Assembly (NCBI RefSeq): GCF_014196595.1
Contig: NZ_JACIEA010000004.1
Location: forward strand, 39,009 to 103,008
Source of the DNA: Sphingorhabdus rigui
GTDB taxonomy: Bacteria > Pseudomonadota > Alphaproteobacteria > Sphingomonadales > Sphingomonadaceae
Direction of reading: 5' to 3'
Length of the DNA: 64,000 bases
Shown here: piece by piece, positions 7,681 through 16,813 of the stretch
Position numbering within the stretch: the first letter of the stretch is position 1
Layout: the number at the start of each line of letters is the position of its first letter
The notes under the pieces: generated by a model
Seen by the model: the letters and a program-made list of their open reading frames with translations, nothing else
Told to the model about the DNA's origin: nothing
Database searches by the model: none
Translations under genes and position numbers: made by a program

Positions 7681-9511
7681 ACTTGCGCGAGGCAATCCAA
7701 GCATCGACTTGTTCTTCAAGTATATCCAACGGGACGGGGCCTGACTTCAGCACCGTGTCGTGGAAACCGCGTACGTCGAATTTCTTGCCAAGTGCCCTTT
7801 GCGCCTTGTCGCGCAGCTCGCTGATCTTCAGGCTACCGACCATATACGCCGTCGCCTGACCGGGGTAGATGATATAACGCTCGATGGCTTTCACGATACC
7901 GCCGGGGGCGTCTGCAGAGTTATCTTCGACATATTTGATCGCCTGCTCGCGCGTCCAGCGCTTGTGGTGCAGGCCGCTGTCGACGACGAGCCGGATGGCG
8001 CGGTGCAGTTCCAATTGCAGCCGGCCGAAATCGCGCGCCGGATCGGTGTAGAGCCCCATGTCCTTGGCGAGCTTTTCAGAATAGAGGCCCCAGCCCTCGG
8101 AATAAGCCGTCACCCCGCCAAATTGGCGGAAGGCTGGCACGTCTTTCAGCTCCGTCTGGATCGCCAGCTGCAAATGGTGGCCGGGGATACCCTCGTGGTA
8201 GAATAATGCTTCGACCTCGGTCAGCGGCATGTCGGCCATCTTATAGAGGTTGGCGTAATAGGTGCCGGGGCGCGAGCCATCGGGCGCAGGGCGCTGGTAA
8301 AACGCCTTACCTGCCGATTTCTCCCGGAATGCTTCCACGGGCTTCACAACCAACGGAGCCTTGGGCAGTGTCCCAAACCATTTGGGTAATAATGGTGTGA
8401 CAGCGTCCTGCGCCTTTTGCGTTTCGGACAAATAGAGCGCACGGCCCTCTTCGGTTTCGGGCGCGTAGAATTTGGGCTCCGTGCGCATATATTTGAAGAA
8501 AGCCTGAAGGTCGCCCTTCACGCCCATCTTCTTTTGGACGACGCCCATTTCCTTGTGGATGCGCGCAACCTGCGCGAGACCCAATTCATGGATCTGGTCA
8601 GGCGTCATGTTGGTCGTGGTGTAGTTGGCCAGCCGCTCGGCATAATAGCCCGCGCCATCGGGGAAGCGCCAGACGCCGTCGTCGGTGCCGGCGACTTTCT
8701 CCTGCACCGTCATTTCAGCAATCAGCGCCTCATAGGCGGGCTTCACAGCTTTGGTGAGCGCCTGCGCCGCGTCTGCAATCAAGATATCCTTTTCGATCTG
8801 CGTGATCTTCAGCTTGCCGACCTTCGCCTTGAAATCGGCGAATAATGGCGCGTCAGGACCGCCGTCAAAGGGTGCCCCGGTGATGACGTTGCGCGAATCG
8901 GCAATGACATAGGGATAGACCCACTTGGGTGGCATGATGCCCTTTGCGGCGCGCGTTTTGGCTTGGCTTACAGCCTCCGTCATTGCGGGGCCAATGCCGT
9001 AGAGCCGGTTCACATAGGCGCGCGCGTCGGACTTGGTATCGATGCGGTGGATGTTGATGAGAAAGGCAGGGATCTGGCTCTGCGCGCCGTTCATCTGATC
9101 GAAGACATAGCCATAGTCGTTATATTTATACGCGCCCTCGCTGCGCGCTGCGCGCTTTTCAAACAGGCGGTACGAGAGCTTGTTTTCTAGTGACAGCTTG
9201 GCGGGATCAAAGCGCGCGCGCATTTCTTTCAATGCCGAACGTTCGGCTTCATAATTGCGGGCTTCGGCTGCGTCGGAACCGTCGTCCCATTTCCCATAGT
9301 CGCTGTCCTTGATGCCGCGATAGGATTTGCCGAGCGGCGATCGCGCAAGCTGCTGCGCATCATGTTCTTCGAAAAACGCCATGATCGCGGCGTTCTGGTC
9401 AACCTCGGCGGAGGCAACAGGTGCCGCGGCTGCAGTCTGCGCAATCGCCGGTGTGGCCATATAGACCAGCGCCACAGCAACGGCAGAGAGGGCGGTTTGG
9501 GTTATGCGCAT
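7679..9511 (-). CDS. DUF885 family secreted peptidase-like protein
   Basis: 610 residues. A signal peptide (MRITQTALSAVAVALVYMATPAIAQ) sends it to the periplasm. The motif HEGIPGHH at residues 439-446 is the conserved metal-binding signature of DUF885 proteins, which are distantly like gluzincin metallopeptidases. No substrate has been established for most members. The length fits the family. It converges on the TonB-like gene with 19 bases between stops. An 8-base inverted repeat lies just upstream of its ATG (9521-9552). Confidence 0.85.
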   Translation of the reverse strand: MRITQTALSAVAVALVYMATPAIAQTAAAAPVASAEVDQNAAIMAFFEEHDAQQLARSPLGKSYRGIKDSDYGKWDDGSDAAEARNYEAERSALKEMRARFDPAKLSLENKLSYRLFEKRAARSEGAYKYNDYGYVFDQMNGAQSQIPAFLINIHRIDTKSDARAYVNRLYGIGPAMTEAVSQAKTRAAKGIMPPKWVYPYVIADSRNVITGAPFDGGPDAPLFADFKAKVGKLKITQIEKDILIADAAQALTKAVKPAYEALIAEMTVQEKVAGTDDGVWRFPDGAGYYAERLANYTTTNMTPDQIHELGLAQVARIHKEMGVVQKKMGVKGDLQAFFKYMRTEPKFYAPETEEGRALYLSETQKAQDAVTPLLPKWFGTLPKAPLVVKPVEAFREKSAGKAFYQRPAPDGSRPGTYYANLYKMADMPLTEVEALFYHEGIPGHHLQLAIQTELKDVPAFRQFGGVTAYSEGWGLYSEKLAKDMGLYTDPARDFGRLQLELHRAIRLVVDSGLHHKRWTREQAIKYVEDNSADAPGGIVKAIERYIIYPGQATAYMVGSLKISELRDKAQRALGKKFDVRGFHDTVLKSGPVPLDILEEQVDAWIASRK

Positions 9512-9520
9512 CGAAACTCT

Positions 9521-9552
9521 CCTGATATTATTTATGGCAACGTCATATCAGG
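9521..9552. repeat. Inverted repeat upstream of the DUF885 gene
   Basis: CCTGATAT (9521-9528) and ATATCAGG (9545-9552) are perfect 8-base arms 16 bases apart, ending 9 bases before the DUF885 start codon. It could be an operator or a leader hairpin. There is no T run to make it a terminator. Confidence 0.4.
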
Positions 9553-9630
9553 CAGATGCGGCAGGGGAAGCGGCGATTTTACAGCTTGTCGAACGGGCAG
9601 TGGTTTTGGTCGAAGCGATCTACCGGTTGC

Positions 9631-12318
9631 CTAACCGCTATTGCGCAACGCGGTCGCGATGGCGTTGATCGTCAGCTGAATGCCCTCGCCAATCCGTTCG
9701 TCGGCTTCACCCGCGCGGTGGCGTTTCATCAGTTCGATTTGGAGCAGGTTCAGCGGCTCAATATAGGGCAGGCGCAGGCGGATTGAATTGTTCAGTGCCG
9801 GGTTGGCTTCCAACAAGTGGTTCTGCCCGGTAGCATCCAGCAGGCTGTCGCGTGACGCGTGCCAGCCACCCTTGATGCGGCCAAACAGATCCTGCGCGAG
9901 CGCCTGATCCTCGACCAAGCCAGCATAATGCGCTGCGATGCCCATGTCGGACTTGGCCAAGACCATTTCCATATTGGCGAGGATGGTCTGGAAGTATGAC
10001 CACTCACCGGCCATTGCACGCAACAGACCTTTGTCCGCAAAATCGGCCAATGCCTGCCCTGTGCCGTACCAGCCGGGCAGCATGACGCGCGCCTGCGCCC
10101 AGGAGAACACCCACGGGATGGCGCGTAAATCTTCAATCGCATCGGATGCCGTGCGGCTTGAGGGCCGCGATCCGATTTTGAGCGTCGCGATTTCGTTAAT
10201 GGGCGTCATTTGGCGGAAAAATGTGCGGAAGCCTTCGGTGTCGTACACCAAGCCGCGATAATGGCGGAAGGCGCTGGCCGAGAGTTCAGCCATCGCTGCC
10301 TTGAAACGCGCGACATCCGCGCCCGCAATCGGGTCGCTCGACAGCGTGGCGAGCATCGCGGCGGACGCCATGGTTTCCAAACTGGTGACGGCATTGTCGA
10401 CCGTGCCATATTTGGCGGCGATGACTTCGCCCTGTTCGGTAATGCGGATGCGGCCCTGCACGGTACCCTGCGGCTGCGCGAGGATTGCCCCAAAGGCTGA
10501 ACCGCCGCCCCTGCCCACCGCGCCGCCGCGCCCATGGAACAGCTGCATCGCGACGCCCGCGTCGGCGAACACGTCCGCCAATGCGCTCGATGCCTCATAT
10601 AGTTCCCACGTGGATGTCAGGTAACCGCCGTCTTTGTTCGAATCGGAATAGCCAATCATCACTTCCTGATGCCCGCGCGCCTTGGCCAGCGCCTGCATCA
10701 TGGGAATTTGGAAAAAGGCGCGCATGGTTTCGGGCGCAGCCTGAAGGTCGGCGATGGTTTCAAACAAGGGCACGGACATGATGGTCGCGCTTGGTTTTCC
10801 ATCGCCGTCGATGCGGTACAGCCCCGCCTGCTTCAGCATCACATAGACTTCGAGCATGTCGGACACGCTGGTCGTCTTGCTGATATTATAGGTCGTGATG
10901 GCCGCGTCACCGAAATCGGCCTGGGCCTTCGCGGCTGCACGTACGATCGCGAGTTCCTTCGCCGTCTCCGCGCTATAGTGCGTCCACTCGCCGGCCAGCG
11001 GGCGATTATGCGTTAATTCAGAAACGAGCAGTGCGACCCGCGCACTTTCATCCAGCGCAAGATAATCCGGCGTCACGCGGGCAACGCGAAACAGCTCGGC
11101 GACGACGCGTTCATGCACATCGCTATTCTGCCGCAAATCAAGCGTCGCCAGATGGAAGCCAAATATCTCCACCGAGCGGATGAGCCGCGCCAGTGCGCCC
11201 CCGCTCGACAGCGCGCCATCGCCGTCGCTGGCGAGGCCCGACGCGACAGTGACAAGGTCCCTGCGCAGTTCGTCAGGGCCGTCATAGGGCTGCCCTGAAA
11301 GGCTCGAGGGGCGCGGCGGTTGATCGCCAACCAATTTGACATGTGTCGCCGCCAGACGCGCGTATATGCCCGACAGCGCCCGCCTATAGGGCTCATCCGC
11401 GCGGCTTGGGGCAGTGTCGCCACTTTTCTCAGCCAATGCCAGCACCGGCTCGGGCGTGTCGCTCATCAGTGATGAGATCGAAATTTCCGCGCCCAGTTTA
11501 TGGATCAGCTCAAGATAATGCCGAATGGCCGTACCGCCATTGCGCGCCGTGGCGTAACGCAGGGTGTCCGCATCGACGAAGGGATTGCCATCACGGTCGC
11601 CACCAATCCAGGTACCAAGGCGCACAAAACCCGGCGGACGACCGCCGAGCGCCTTTTCCCAGCCAGCGTAAAGCTTTGGCAGCGCGGTTAGAAAGACATC
11701 CTGCATCGTCGCACGGGCATTTTCGATCTCGTCGGCCACAAACAGCTTTTCGCGGCGCAGGGGCCGCGTTTGCCACAGAAGCGCAATCTGACGGTAGATG
11801 GCCGCGTCTAGGTCATCGCCATCTTCAGTCATCGTCTGCCCCTGATCACGCAACTCCATCAGCTTTGCGATCCGGTTTTTGTGGTCAATGATGCTCTTGC
11901 GCCGCACTTCGGTGGGATGTGCGGTCAGCACGGGCACGATCAGGCTGTGGCCAAGCATCTCGCGGATGTCGGTTAGGGCGACGCCTTCCGCCATAAGCCG
12001 CGCGCAAGCTTCGGCAACCGTCGCGCCGTCCTCATGCGCAAGGCCTTGCCGATCCTCCGCCAGATTGGCCAGAAGCGAAAACAGCATGAACCCGCGGACG
12101 AAGTTCAGGGTGTCATCAAGGCTTAGCGCCCCAAGGCCGCTGTCGCTCGCCTCGGCACCTTCAACTTTGCGAAAACGATCAACGCTCGTCGAGCGTATAT
12201 ATTCGGTCTGCCGGAATAATTTTTCTCCGCCATAGGCGCGAATGACGTCCCCCAGCATCTTGCCGAGGAACCGGATATCCGGATTTTGCGAAATGGTGTG
12301 TGTGTGCTGACCGTCCAT
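9631..12318 (-). CDS. ppc: Phosphoenolpyruvate carboxylase
   Basis: Carboxylates PEP to oxaloacetate and so refills the TCA cycle. 895 residues when started at ATG 12318 (MDGQHTHTISQNPD), the usual length for bacterial enzymes. LTAHPTE contains the catalytic His134. GYSDSNKDGG and FHGRGGAVGRGGG (His595 region) are the other active-site signatures. The C-terminus ends ALRNSG, where many enzymes have RNTG. The frame is open 13 codons further upstream but no family member needs them. A lipoprotein gene lies 65 bases upstream on the same strand. Confidence 0.95.
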   Translation of the reverse strand: MDGQHTHTISQNPDIRFLGKMLGDVIRAYGGEKLFRQTEYIRSTSVDRFRKVEGAEASDSGLGALSLDDTLNFVRGFMLFSLLANLAEDRQGLAHEDGATVAEACARLMAEGVALTDIREMLGHSLIVPVLTAHPTEVRRKSIIDHKNRIAKLMELRDQGQTMTEDGDDLDAAIYRQIALLWQTRPLRREKLFVADEIENARATMQDVFLTALPKLYAGWEKALGGRPPGFVRLGTWIGGDRDGNPFVDADTLRYATARNGGTAIRHYLELIHKLGAEISISSLMSDTPEPVLALAEKSGDTAPSRADEPYRRALSGIYARLAATHVKLVGDQPPRPSSLSGQPYDGPDELRRDLVTVASGLASDGDGALSSGGALARLIRSVEIFGFHLATLDLRQNSDVHERVVAELFRVARVTPDYLALDESARVALLVSELTHNRPLAGEWTHYSAETAKELAIVRAAAKAQADFGDAAITTYNISKTTSVSDMLEVYVMLKQAGLYRIDGDGKPSATIMSVPLFETIADLQAAPETMRAFFQIPMMQALAKARGHQEVMIGYSDSNKDGGYLTSTWELYEASSALADVFADAGVAMQLFHGRGGAVGRGGGSAFGAILAQPQGTVQGRIRITEQGEVIAAKYGTVDNAVTSLETMASAAMLATLSSDPIAGADVARFKAAMAELSASAFRHYRGLVYDTEGFRTFFRQMTPINEIATLKIGSRPSSRTASDAIEDLRAIPWVFSWAQARVMLPGWYGTGQALADFADKGLLRAMAGEWSYFQTILANMEMVLAKSDMGIAAHYAGLVEDQALAQDLFGRIKGGWHASRDSLLDATGQNHLLEANPALNNSIRLRLPYIEPLNLLQIELMKRHRAGEADERIGEGIQLTINAIATALRNSG

Positions 12319-12383
12319 TGCCCAAGTTGTGCACATGGGCCGCGCATAGGCAAGCAAATGCGCCTACGCTGGGCAGGGAATAG

Positions 12384-12890
12384 CTATTCCCCGATCAGGC
12401 GGGAAAGTCGGCGGATTTCATCATTTTGCGCGGCGACATCATCTAGCACCGGTTTTTGCGCATCGGTCAGCAGCGCGACCAGCCCCGAATCACCCGCATT
12501 GGCATCCGCAATCAAACCATCGAACGCGCGAACTGCCGCGACCGAATCATCACGTATTTTATCGAGCCGCGACAATACAACATGCGCATTGACCCAGCCT
12601 TCGCTGCCGGGGGCGCTTCCCGCCGCACGTGCGGCCACGGCGCGGACAGCGTCAAGGCGTCCGAGATAGGCGGCGTGCGCGATCTTGTGCCGCGCAAGCA
12701 ACGCATCGACCTGCGCCTTGAGCTCCACGGGCAGGGAAACCGGCGCTGCTGGCGGTGTCACGGCCGCGTCTATGGCACCAACATTCTCGTACGAGCGCCG
12801 CTCAAGCGAGGGAAACTGCCCCTCTATACTGCCGCATGATGCGAGCAGAATGAGGGGGGTCAGACGAAGCATTGGCTTGATAATCGACAT
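12384..12890 (-). CDS. Predicted lipoprotein, function unknown
   Basis: 168 residues with a lipoprotein signal MSIIKPMLRLTPLILLASC (lipobox LASC, Cys19). The rest is alanine-rich and mostly helical, with heptad-like stretches at about 55-95 and 145-165, so it may form a coiled coil. It lies upstream of ppc on the same strand and diverges from rplU. I do not recognise a family. Confidence 0.7.
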   Translation of the reverse strand: MSIIKPMLRLTPLILLASCGSIEGQFPSLERRSYENVGAIDAAVTPPAAPVSLPVELKAQVDALLARHKIAHAAYLGRLDAVRAVAARAAGSAPGSEGWVNAHVVLSRLDKIRDDSVAAVRAFDGLIADANAGDSGLVALLTDAQKPVLDDVAAQNDEIRRLSRLIGE

Positions 12891-12962
12891 GTGCGGTGTC
12901 TAAACCTGCGGCTACGCCCATGCAAGGGCCGCGCAATCACGCTTACTTGCGGGCAAAAGGCG

Positions 12963-12991
12963 TTGACAGGATGAAATCCTTGGACTAGCTG
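12963..12991 (+). promoter_or_regulatory. Predicted promoter of rplU-rpmA
   Basis: TTGACA at 12963-12968, a 17-base spacer, then TAGCTG at 12986-12991. The -35 is a perfect match and the -10 is moderate. It lies about 105 bases before rplU in the divergent gap with the lipoprotein gene. Confidence 0.5.
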
Positions 12992-13096
12992 CGCCCCTTC
13001 TTGCGTGACCTCCCAAGATTCGTCTTTTGGAGTAACGCGTTTGAGCAACCGCGCTTCAAAAGGGCGCTAAGCTGTAGAAACGGATGAGTTATAACC

Positions 13097-13492
13097 ATGT
13101 TCGCAATCGTGCGCACAGGCGGCAAGCAGTATCGCGTAGCCGCCGGAGACAAAATCGCAGTTGAAAAACTGTCTGGTGAAGCGGGTGACAAGATCTCGCT
13201 TGGTGACGTTCTGTTGGCCGGTGACGGCGACACAGTGCAGGACGTAAACGGCCTGACCGTTTCTGCCGAAATCATTGCGCAAGAGCGCGGCGAAAAGGTG
13301 ATCGTTTTCAAAAAGCGTCGTCGCCACAATTATCGTCGTAAGCAGGGCCATCGTCAGTCTTTGACACTGCTGCGCATCCTCGCCGTCGGCAAGGAAGAGA
13401 AGAAGGCCGCTGCGCCGAAGGCCGAAAAGGCTGAAGCCGCGCCAAAGAAAGCCGCTGCGCCTAAAAAGGCTGCAGCTTCAAAGGAAGCTTGA
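13097..13492 (+). CDS. rplU: 50S ribosomal protein L21
   Basis: Structural protein of the large ribosomal subunit that binds 23S rRNA. It starts [14 protein letters not shown] and has the conserved [17 protein letters not shown] segment (about residues 73-89). At 131 residues it is about 28 longer than E. coli L21 because of a lysine/alanine-rich tail (about residues 101-131), a common form in sphingomonads. It forms the usual operon with rpmA, 31 bases downstream. Confidence 0.97.
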   Translation: MFAIVRTGGKQYRVAAGDKIAVEKLSGEAGDKISLGDVLLAGDGDTVQDVNGLTVSAEIIAQERGEKVIVFKKRRRHNYRRKQGHRQSLTLLRILAVGKEEKKAAAPKAEKAEAAPKKAAAPKKAAASKEA

Positions 13493-13523
13493 GCGGCAAC
13501 GCTCTGACTTAGGAGTTTAGACC

Positions 13524-13793
13524 ATGGCACATAAAAAAGCAGGTGGTTCGTCACGCAACGGTCGCGATTCAGCAGGCCGCCGCCTTGGCGTTAAGAAATT
13601 CGGTGGCGAAAGCGTCATCGGTGGCAACATTATCATCCGTCAGCGCGGCACCAAGGTATATCCTGGCGCAGGCGTTGGCCTTGGCAAAGACCACACCCTG
13701 TTCGCGCTCGTCGCGGGCCGTGTGCGTTTCCACGCCGGCAAACTTGGCCGCAAATATGTGTCGGTCGACATGGCAGCCGCGGCGGCCGAATAA
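13524..13793 (+). CDS. rpmA: 50S ribosomal protein L27
   Basis: 89 residues starting [16 protein letters not shown], the flexible N-terminus that reaches the peptidyl transferase centre. It then carries the conserved [17 protein letters not shown] and [11 protein letters not shown] segments. The N-terminus has no cleavable extension. AGGAG precedes the ATG. Followed by a complex hairpin region (13810-13899). Confidence 0.97.
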   Translation: MAHKKAGGSSRNGRDSAGRRLGVKKFGGESVIGGNIIIRQRGTKVYPGAGVGLGKDHTLFALVAGRVRFHAGKLGRKYVSVDMAAAAAE

Positions 13794-13809
13794 ACAGGAC
13801 AATCGATAC

Positions 13810-13899
13810 CGGGTTGTCCAGACGGATGACCCGGAAATCACAGCAGGTGGTTTCCACCTTTGAACAGGGAGACGGGTCATCCGATCTCCCTTTCTTTTT
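13810..13899 (+). terminator. rpmA terminator with mutually exclusive upstream stems
   Basis: The terminator stem GGGAGA (13867-13872) / TCTCCC (13885-13890) is followed by TTTCTTTTT. Upstream are stem CCGGGT/ACCCGG (13810-13834), a small hairpin AGGTGG-TTT-CCACCT (13845-13859), and an 11-base exact pairing CGGATGACCCG (13823-13833) with CGGGTCATCCG (13873-13883). That last pairing would break both the first stem and the terminator, so the layout resembles an attenuator. Confidence 0.7.
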
Positions 13900-13993
13900 G
13901 TCTCATTCTCCCTGTTCTCAGCCTCCTGCGGAGGAACTGTAACATGGCTGTCGCTTTGTCATGCAAGGGGCGGCACAGAACCGGAGAGAAATG

Positions 13994-14584
13994 ATGTTCG
14001 CGAGAACCGAAAGATTGTTATTGCGGCCCAGCTGGCCCGAAGATGCGGGCGATCTTCATCAGGCCATCGCCGATGAGGGCATTGTCCGCAATCTCGCGCG
14101 CGCGCCGTGGCCTTACACGGCGGAGGATGCTGTGCGTTCCGCAACGCAAGAGCATGACGCGCAATTCCCTCTCTTTTTGATGATGCTGCGTACCAATGGC
14201 GCGCCGCGCCTAATCGGCGCGTGTGGCATTGGTAACTTAAATAATGACGCCGAACTGGGCTACTGGATCGGCAGGCCATATTGGGGATTGGGCTTCGCCA
14301 CCGAAGCCAGCCGTGCCGTCGTTGAGATAGCCAAAACCATCGGCCACAGGAAATTGGTCGCGAGCCACTTCACGGACAACCCCGCGTCGGGCAATGTCTT
14401 GCGCAAGCTTGGCTTTCAAAGCACCGGCAAGACCGCGGTACGCCACAGCAATGGCCGTGGCATTGCCACAACATGCGCGCTGTACGAACGGTCGCTCGAT
14501 GCGACGACCAGTGACGACGCGGATATGCGATGCACGCGCCCACTCGGTATGCGCGAATATATGGATAGCCTGCAGGCGGCGTGA
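13994..14584 (+). CDS. GNAT-family N-acetyltransferase
   Basis: 196 residues resembling RimJ/RimL-type acetyltransferases: MFARTERLLLRPSWPEDA at the start, ELGYWIGRPYWGLGFATEA carrying the acetyl-CoA P-loop region (about residues 85-103), and NPASGNVLRKLGF (about 129-141), the typical closing motif. The target could be a protein N-terminus or a small molecule. GGAGAG at 13983-13988 favours ATG 13994 (or 13991) over the earlier in-frame ATG at 13961. It lies after the rpmA terminator region. Confidence 0.85.
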   Translation: MFARTERLLLRPSWPEDAGDLHQAIADEGIVRNLARAPWPYTAEDAVRSATQEHDAQFPLFLMMLRTNGAPRLIGACGIGNLNNDAELGYWIGRPYWGLGFATEASRAVVEIAKTIGHRKLVASHFTDNPASGNVLRKLGFQSTGKTAVRHSNGRGIATTCALYERSLDATTSDDADMRCTRPLGMREYMDSLQAA

Positions 14585-14687
14585 GCGGAATTTAGACTTA
14601 GTCTCGATAACCGACAAGGTTCGCCTTCGCGTATCACAGAAGTTCTAACTTCGGCCGTTTTAGTTGTTGTGCTTTGGTTTGGGGAAG

Positions 14688-14714
14688 CTTGTGCCCGCAT
14701 AGCCGGGCTATAAT
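14688..14714 (+). promoter_or_regulatory. Possible promoter of the mannose-1-phosphate guanylyltransferase gene
   Basis: TATAAT at 14709-14714 with CTTGTG at 14688-14693 (15-base spacer, shorter than usual). The short inverted repeat ATAGCC-G-GGCTAT (about 14699-14711) overlaps the -10. The gene starts about 140 bases further on. The rest of the 268-base gap shows nothing I can name. Confidence 0.3.
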
Positions 14715-14852
14715 AATAGCTCGCACATAAGTGGATCATCATTCCATATCGCGCGTGCAATTGACCGAATAGAAATGGGTTTTGTATTTGACCGATCGCA
14801 TAACTTCGGCGACATCGTGGCGATGTGTAGATTCACTGAAGAAAGATAGCGT

Positions 14853-15887
14853 GTGACCATAACTCCTGTGATTTTATCGGGTGGCGGTGGAACACGGCTG
14901 TGGCCAATGTCCACACCGCAAATGCCTAAACAATTTCTGGCATTGACGGGTTCGCGCACAATGTTCCAACTGACCGTCTTGCGCGTGATGGACAGGCAGC
15001 ATTTTGCGGCTCCCCTGATCGTAGCTAATGCCGCGCATGCTGAGATCGTTAGCGAGCAGCTGGCTGAAATCGGCGTTACCGACGCCATCATTTTACTTGA
15101 ACCGTGCGCGCGAAACACTGCCCCCGCAATTGCGTTGGCGGCTCTCGCAGGAGATGCACCCGACAACGTCATGCTGGTGATGCCCAGCGACCATGTCATT
15201 AAGGACGAGGCTGCGTTTCACGCGGCGACGGACGCCCTTTTACCCAAAGTACAAGACGGATGGATGGCGACGTACGGTATCAATCCTACGGGTCCGGAGA
15301 CAGGATATGGCTATATCCAAATGGGACCCCAGATTGAAGGTGGCGTCCATGAAGTGAAACGCTTTGTCGAAAAGCCGGACGCCGCCAGCGCCGCGGCTAT
15401 GATCGACAGCGGCGACCATGTTTGGAATGGCGGCATATTTCTGTTTCGTGCCGACACCTATTTGGGTGCCATCGCAGAATATGCGCCGGAGATGGGTTCG
15501 GCCGCGCGCCTCGCGATGTCCAAAGCCGAGCGAAGCGGTAATCAATTACGCCCCGACCATGAAAGCTTTGCCGCCTGTCCGGCGGACAGCATCGATTATG
15601 CGATTATGGAAAAGGCGCCCAAGGTCGCGGTCGCGCCAGTGGGTATGGGCTGGTCGGACGTCGGTAGCTGGGATGCATTGTATGAAATCGGCAACAAAGA
15701 TGCAGACGGAAATGTATCATCGGGTGCCGTCCGCATGGACGCCAGCCGTGGGAACCTCGTCCACGCCAACGGCATTCGCGTTTCGGTGCACGGCGTCGAC
15801 GATTTGCTCGTCATCGCAAATGGCAGTGAGATAATGATCCTGCCACGCGGGACGAGCCAGAAAGTTCGGGATTTCGCAAAGGACTGA
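14853..15887 (+). CDS. Mannose-1-phosphate guanylyltransferase
   Basis: Makes GDP-mannose from GTP and mannose-1-phosphate. 344 residues from a GTG start. It has the nucleotidyltransferase signature SGGGGTRLWPMS (about 9-20), the segment PCARNTAPAIALAAL, the sugar-site FVEKPD (about 170) and WNGGIFLF. Only the catalytic domain is present. The C-terminal phosphomannose isomerase domain of bifunctional ManC/AlgA proteins (about 480 residues) is missing, so this is the monofunctional type. The phosphomannomutase at 20579 would supply its substrate. Confidence 0.9.
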   Translation: MTITPVILSGGGGTRLWPMSTPQMPKQFLALTGSRTMFQLTVLRVMDRQHFAAPLIVANAAHAEIVSEQLAEIGVTDAIILLEPCARNTAPAIALAALAGDAPDNVMLVMPSDHVIKDEAAFHAATDALLPKVQDGWMATYGINPTGPETGYGYIQMGPQIEGGVHEVKRFVEKPDAASAAAMIDSGDHVWNGGIFLFRADTYLGAIAEYAPEMGSAARLAMSKAERSGNQLRPDHESFAACPADSIDYAIMEKAPKVAVAPVGMGWSDVGSWDALYEIGNKDADGNVSSGAVRMDASRGNLVHANGIRVSVHGVDDLLVIANGSEIMILPRGTSQKVRDFAKD

Positions 15888-16173
15888 CGGCATTAGCCTG
15901 CTCTGCTTCGCACAGTCGTCGTGCCTTAATGGCTGCCTGGAACCCTGCGCGCTCGGCGCTGATGGTTGCGAGGTGTGCGGAGGGTTGTGCGCGGAGGCGA
16001 AATATATGGGACGCCTAAAATTATAGTTCATGCAGGAAGTTAACGCGCTGGAAGGCATCGCCCGCCCGTTGCCCGAAAATGCACCCGCGATGGCGCCGCC
16101 AACGCATTCAATGCTATTGGACAAGCATCACAATTGGCCTAACGTCCTTAATCAAACTGACACACAGGCATCT

Positions 16174-16806
16174 ATGACCACGCACGCTTCAAAAATTGTA
16201 CAACTGAATGATCCCGGCATGCCGCGCCGGTTAAGCCCCGAGGCCAGCCGCTCGGCGGCGCTTGAGGCCGCGCGCGACCTGTTGCTTGAATCTGGTCCGC
16301 AGGCCGTTACGCTTAAGGCAGTCGCGGGACGCATTGGCCGCACGCACGCCAATTTGCTGCATCATTTCGGCTCAGCCTCTGGGCTGCAGCGCGAACTTGC
16401 TGCCTATATGGGTGACAAAATCTGCAGCAAAATCGGCGCAGCGGTGGTGCAAATGCGTGGCGGAGCGGTGACACCGCACGAGCTGGCTGACTTGATTTTT
16501 GACCAGTTCGATCGCGAGGGTGCGGGCGCGCTTGCGTCGTGGATGCTGCTGTCGGGCAATGAAGATGCGCTCGACCCGATTATCGAGGCGATCCATAGAC
16601 TGGTCGATGAAATCGGCGAGGATGGACAGGACGACACCTCGCTGCATGAACTCACGCTTGAGATGGTGCTGATGGCGTTGGGCGACGCATTGTTGGGCGG
16701 GCCAATGTCGGCCTCGCTTGGCCTACCGCGCGAGACGGGGCGGCAAATTGCCGGCCGCAAATTGGCGGCTTCTTTCGACGAGTGGCAGTCCCAGATTAAA
16801 AGCTAA
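16174..16806 (+). CDS. TetR/AcrR-family transcriptional regulator
   Basis: About 210 residues from ATG 16174 (MTTHASKIVQLNDPG). The N-terminal helix-turn-helix lies at about residues 27-70 (ARDLLLESGPQAVTLKAVAGRIGRTHANLLHHFGS), which is the TetR pattern of a recognition helix followed by LLHHFG in place of the usual YxHFxS. The C-terminal part would bind a ligand. The open frame extends back to 16030, but that part has no family match and crosses a likely promoter region, so I start later. It converges on the UDP-glucuronate epimerase gene. Target genes are unknown. Confidence 0.8.
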   Translation: MTTHASKIVQLNDPGMPRRLSPEASRSAALEAARDLLLESGPQAVTLKAVAGRIGRTHANLLHHFGSASGLQRELAAYMGDKICSKIGAAVVQMRGGAVTPHELADLIFDQFDREGAGALASWMLLSGNEDALDPIIEAIHRLVDEIGEDGQDDTSLHELTLEMVLMALGDALLGGPMSASLGLPRETGRQIAGRKLAASFDEWQSQIKS

Positions 16807-16813
16807 TCCGCCG

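Noticed and set aside
13097..13492. Frameshift or fusion in rplU because of the long tail
   Set aside because: The lysine/alanine tail is continuous, in frame and typical of sphingomonad L21.
16030..16173. N-terminal extension of the TetR regulator
   Set aside because: The 48 extra residues have no family counterpart and lie in the gap where a promoter is expected; ATG 16174 gives a normal TetR length.
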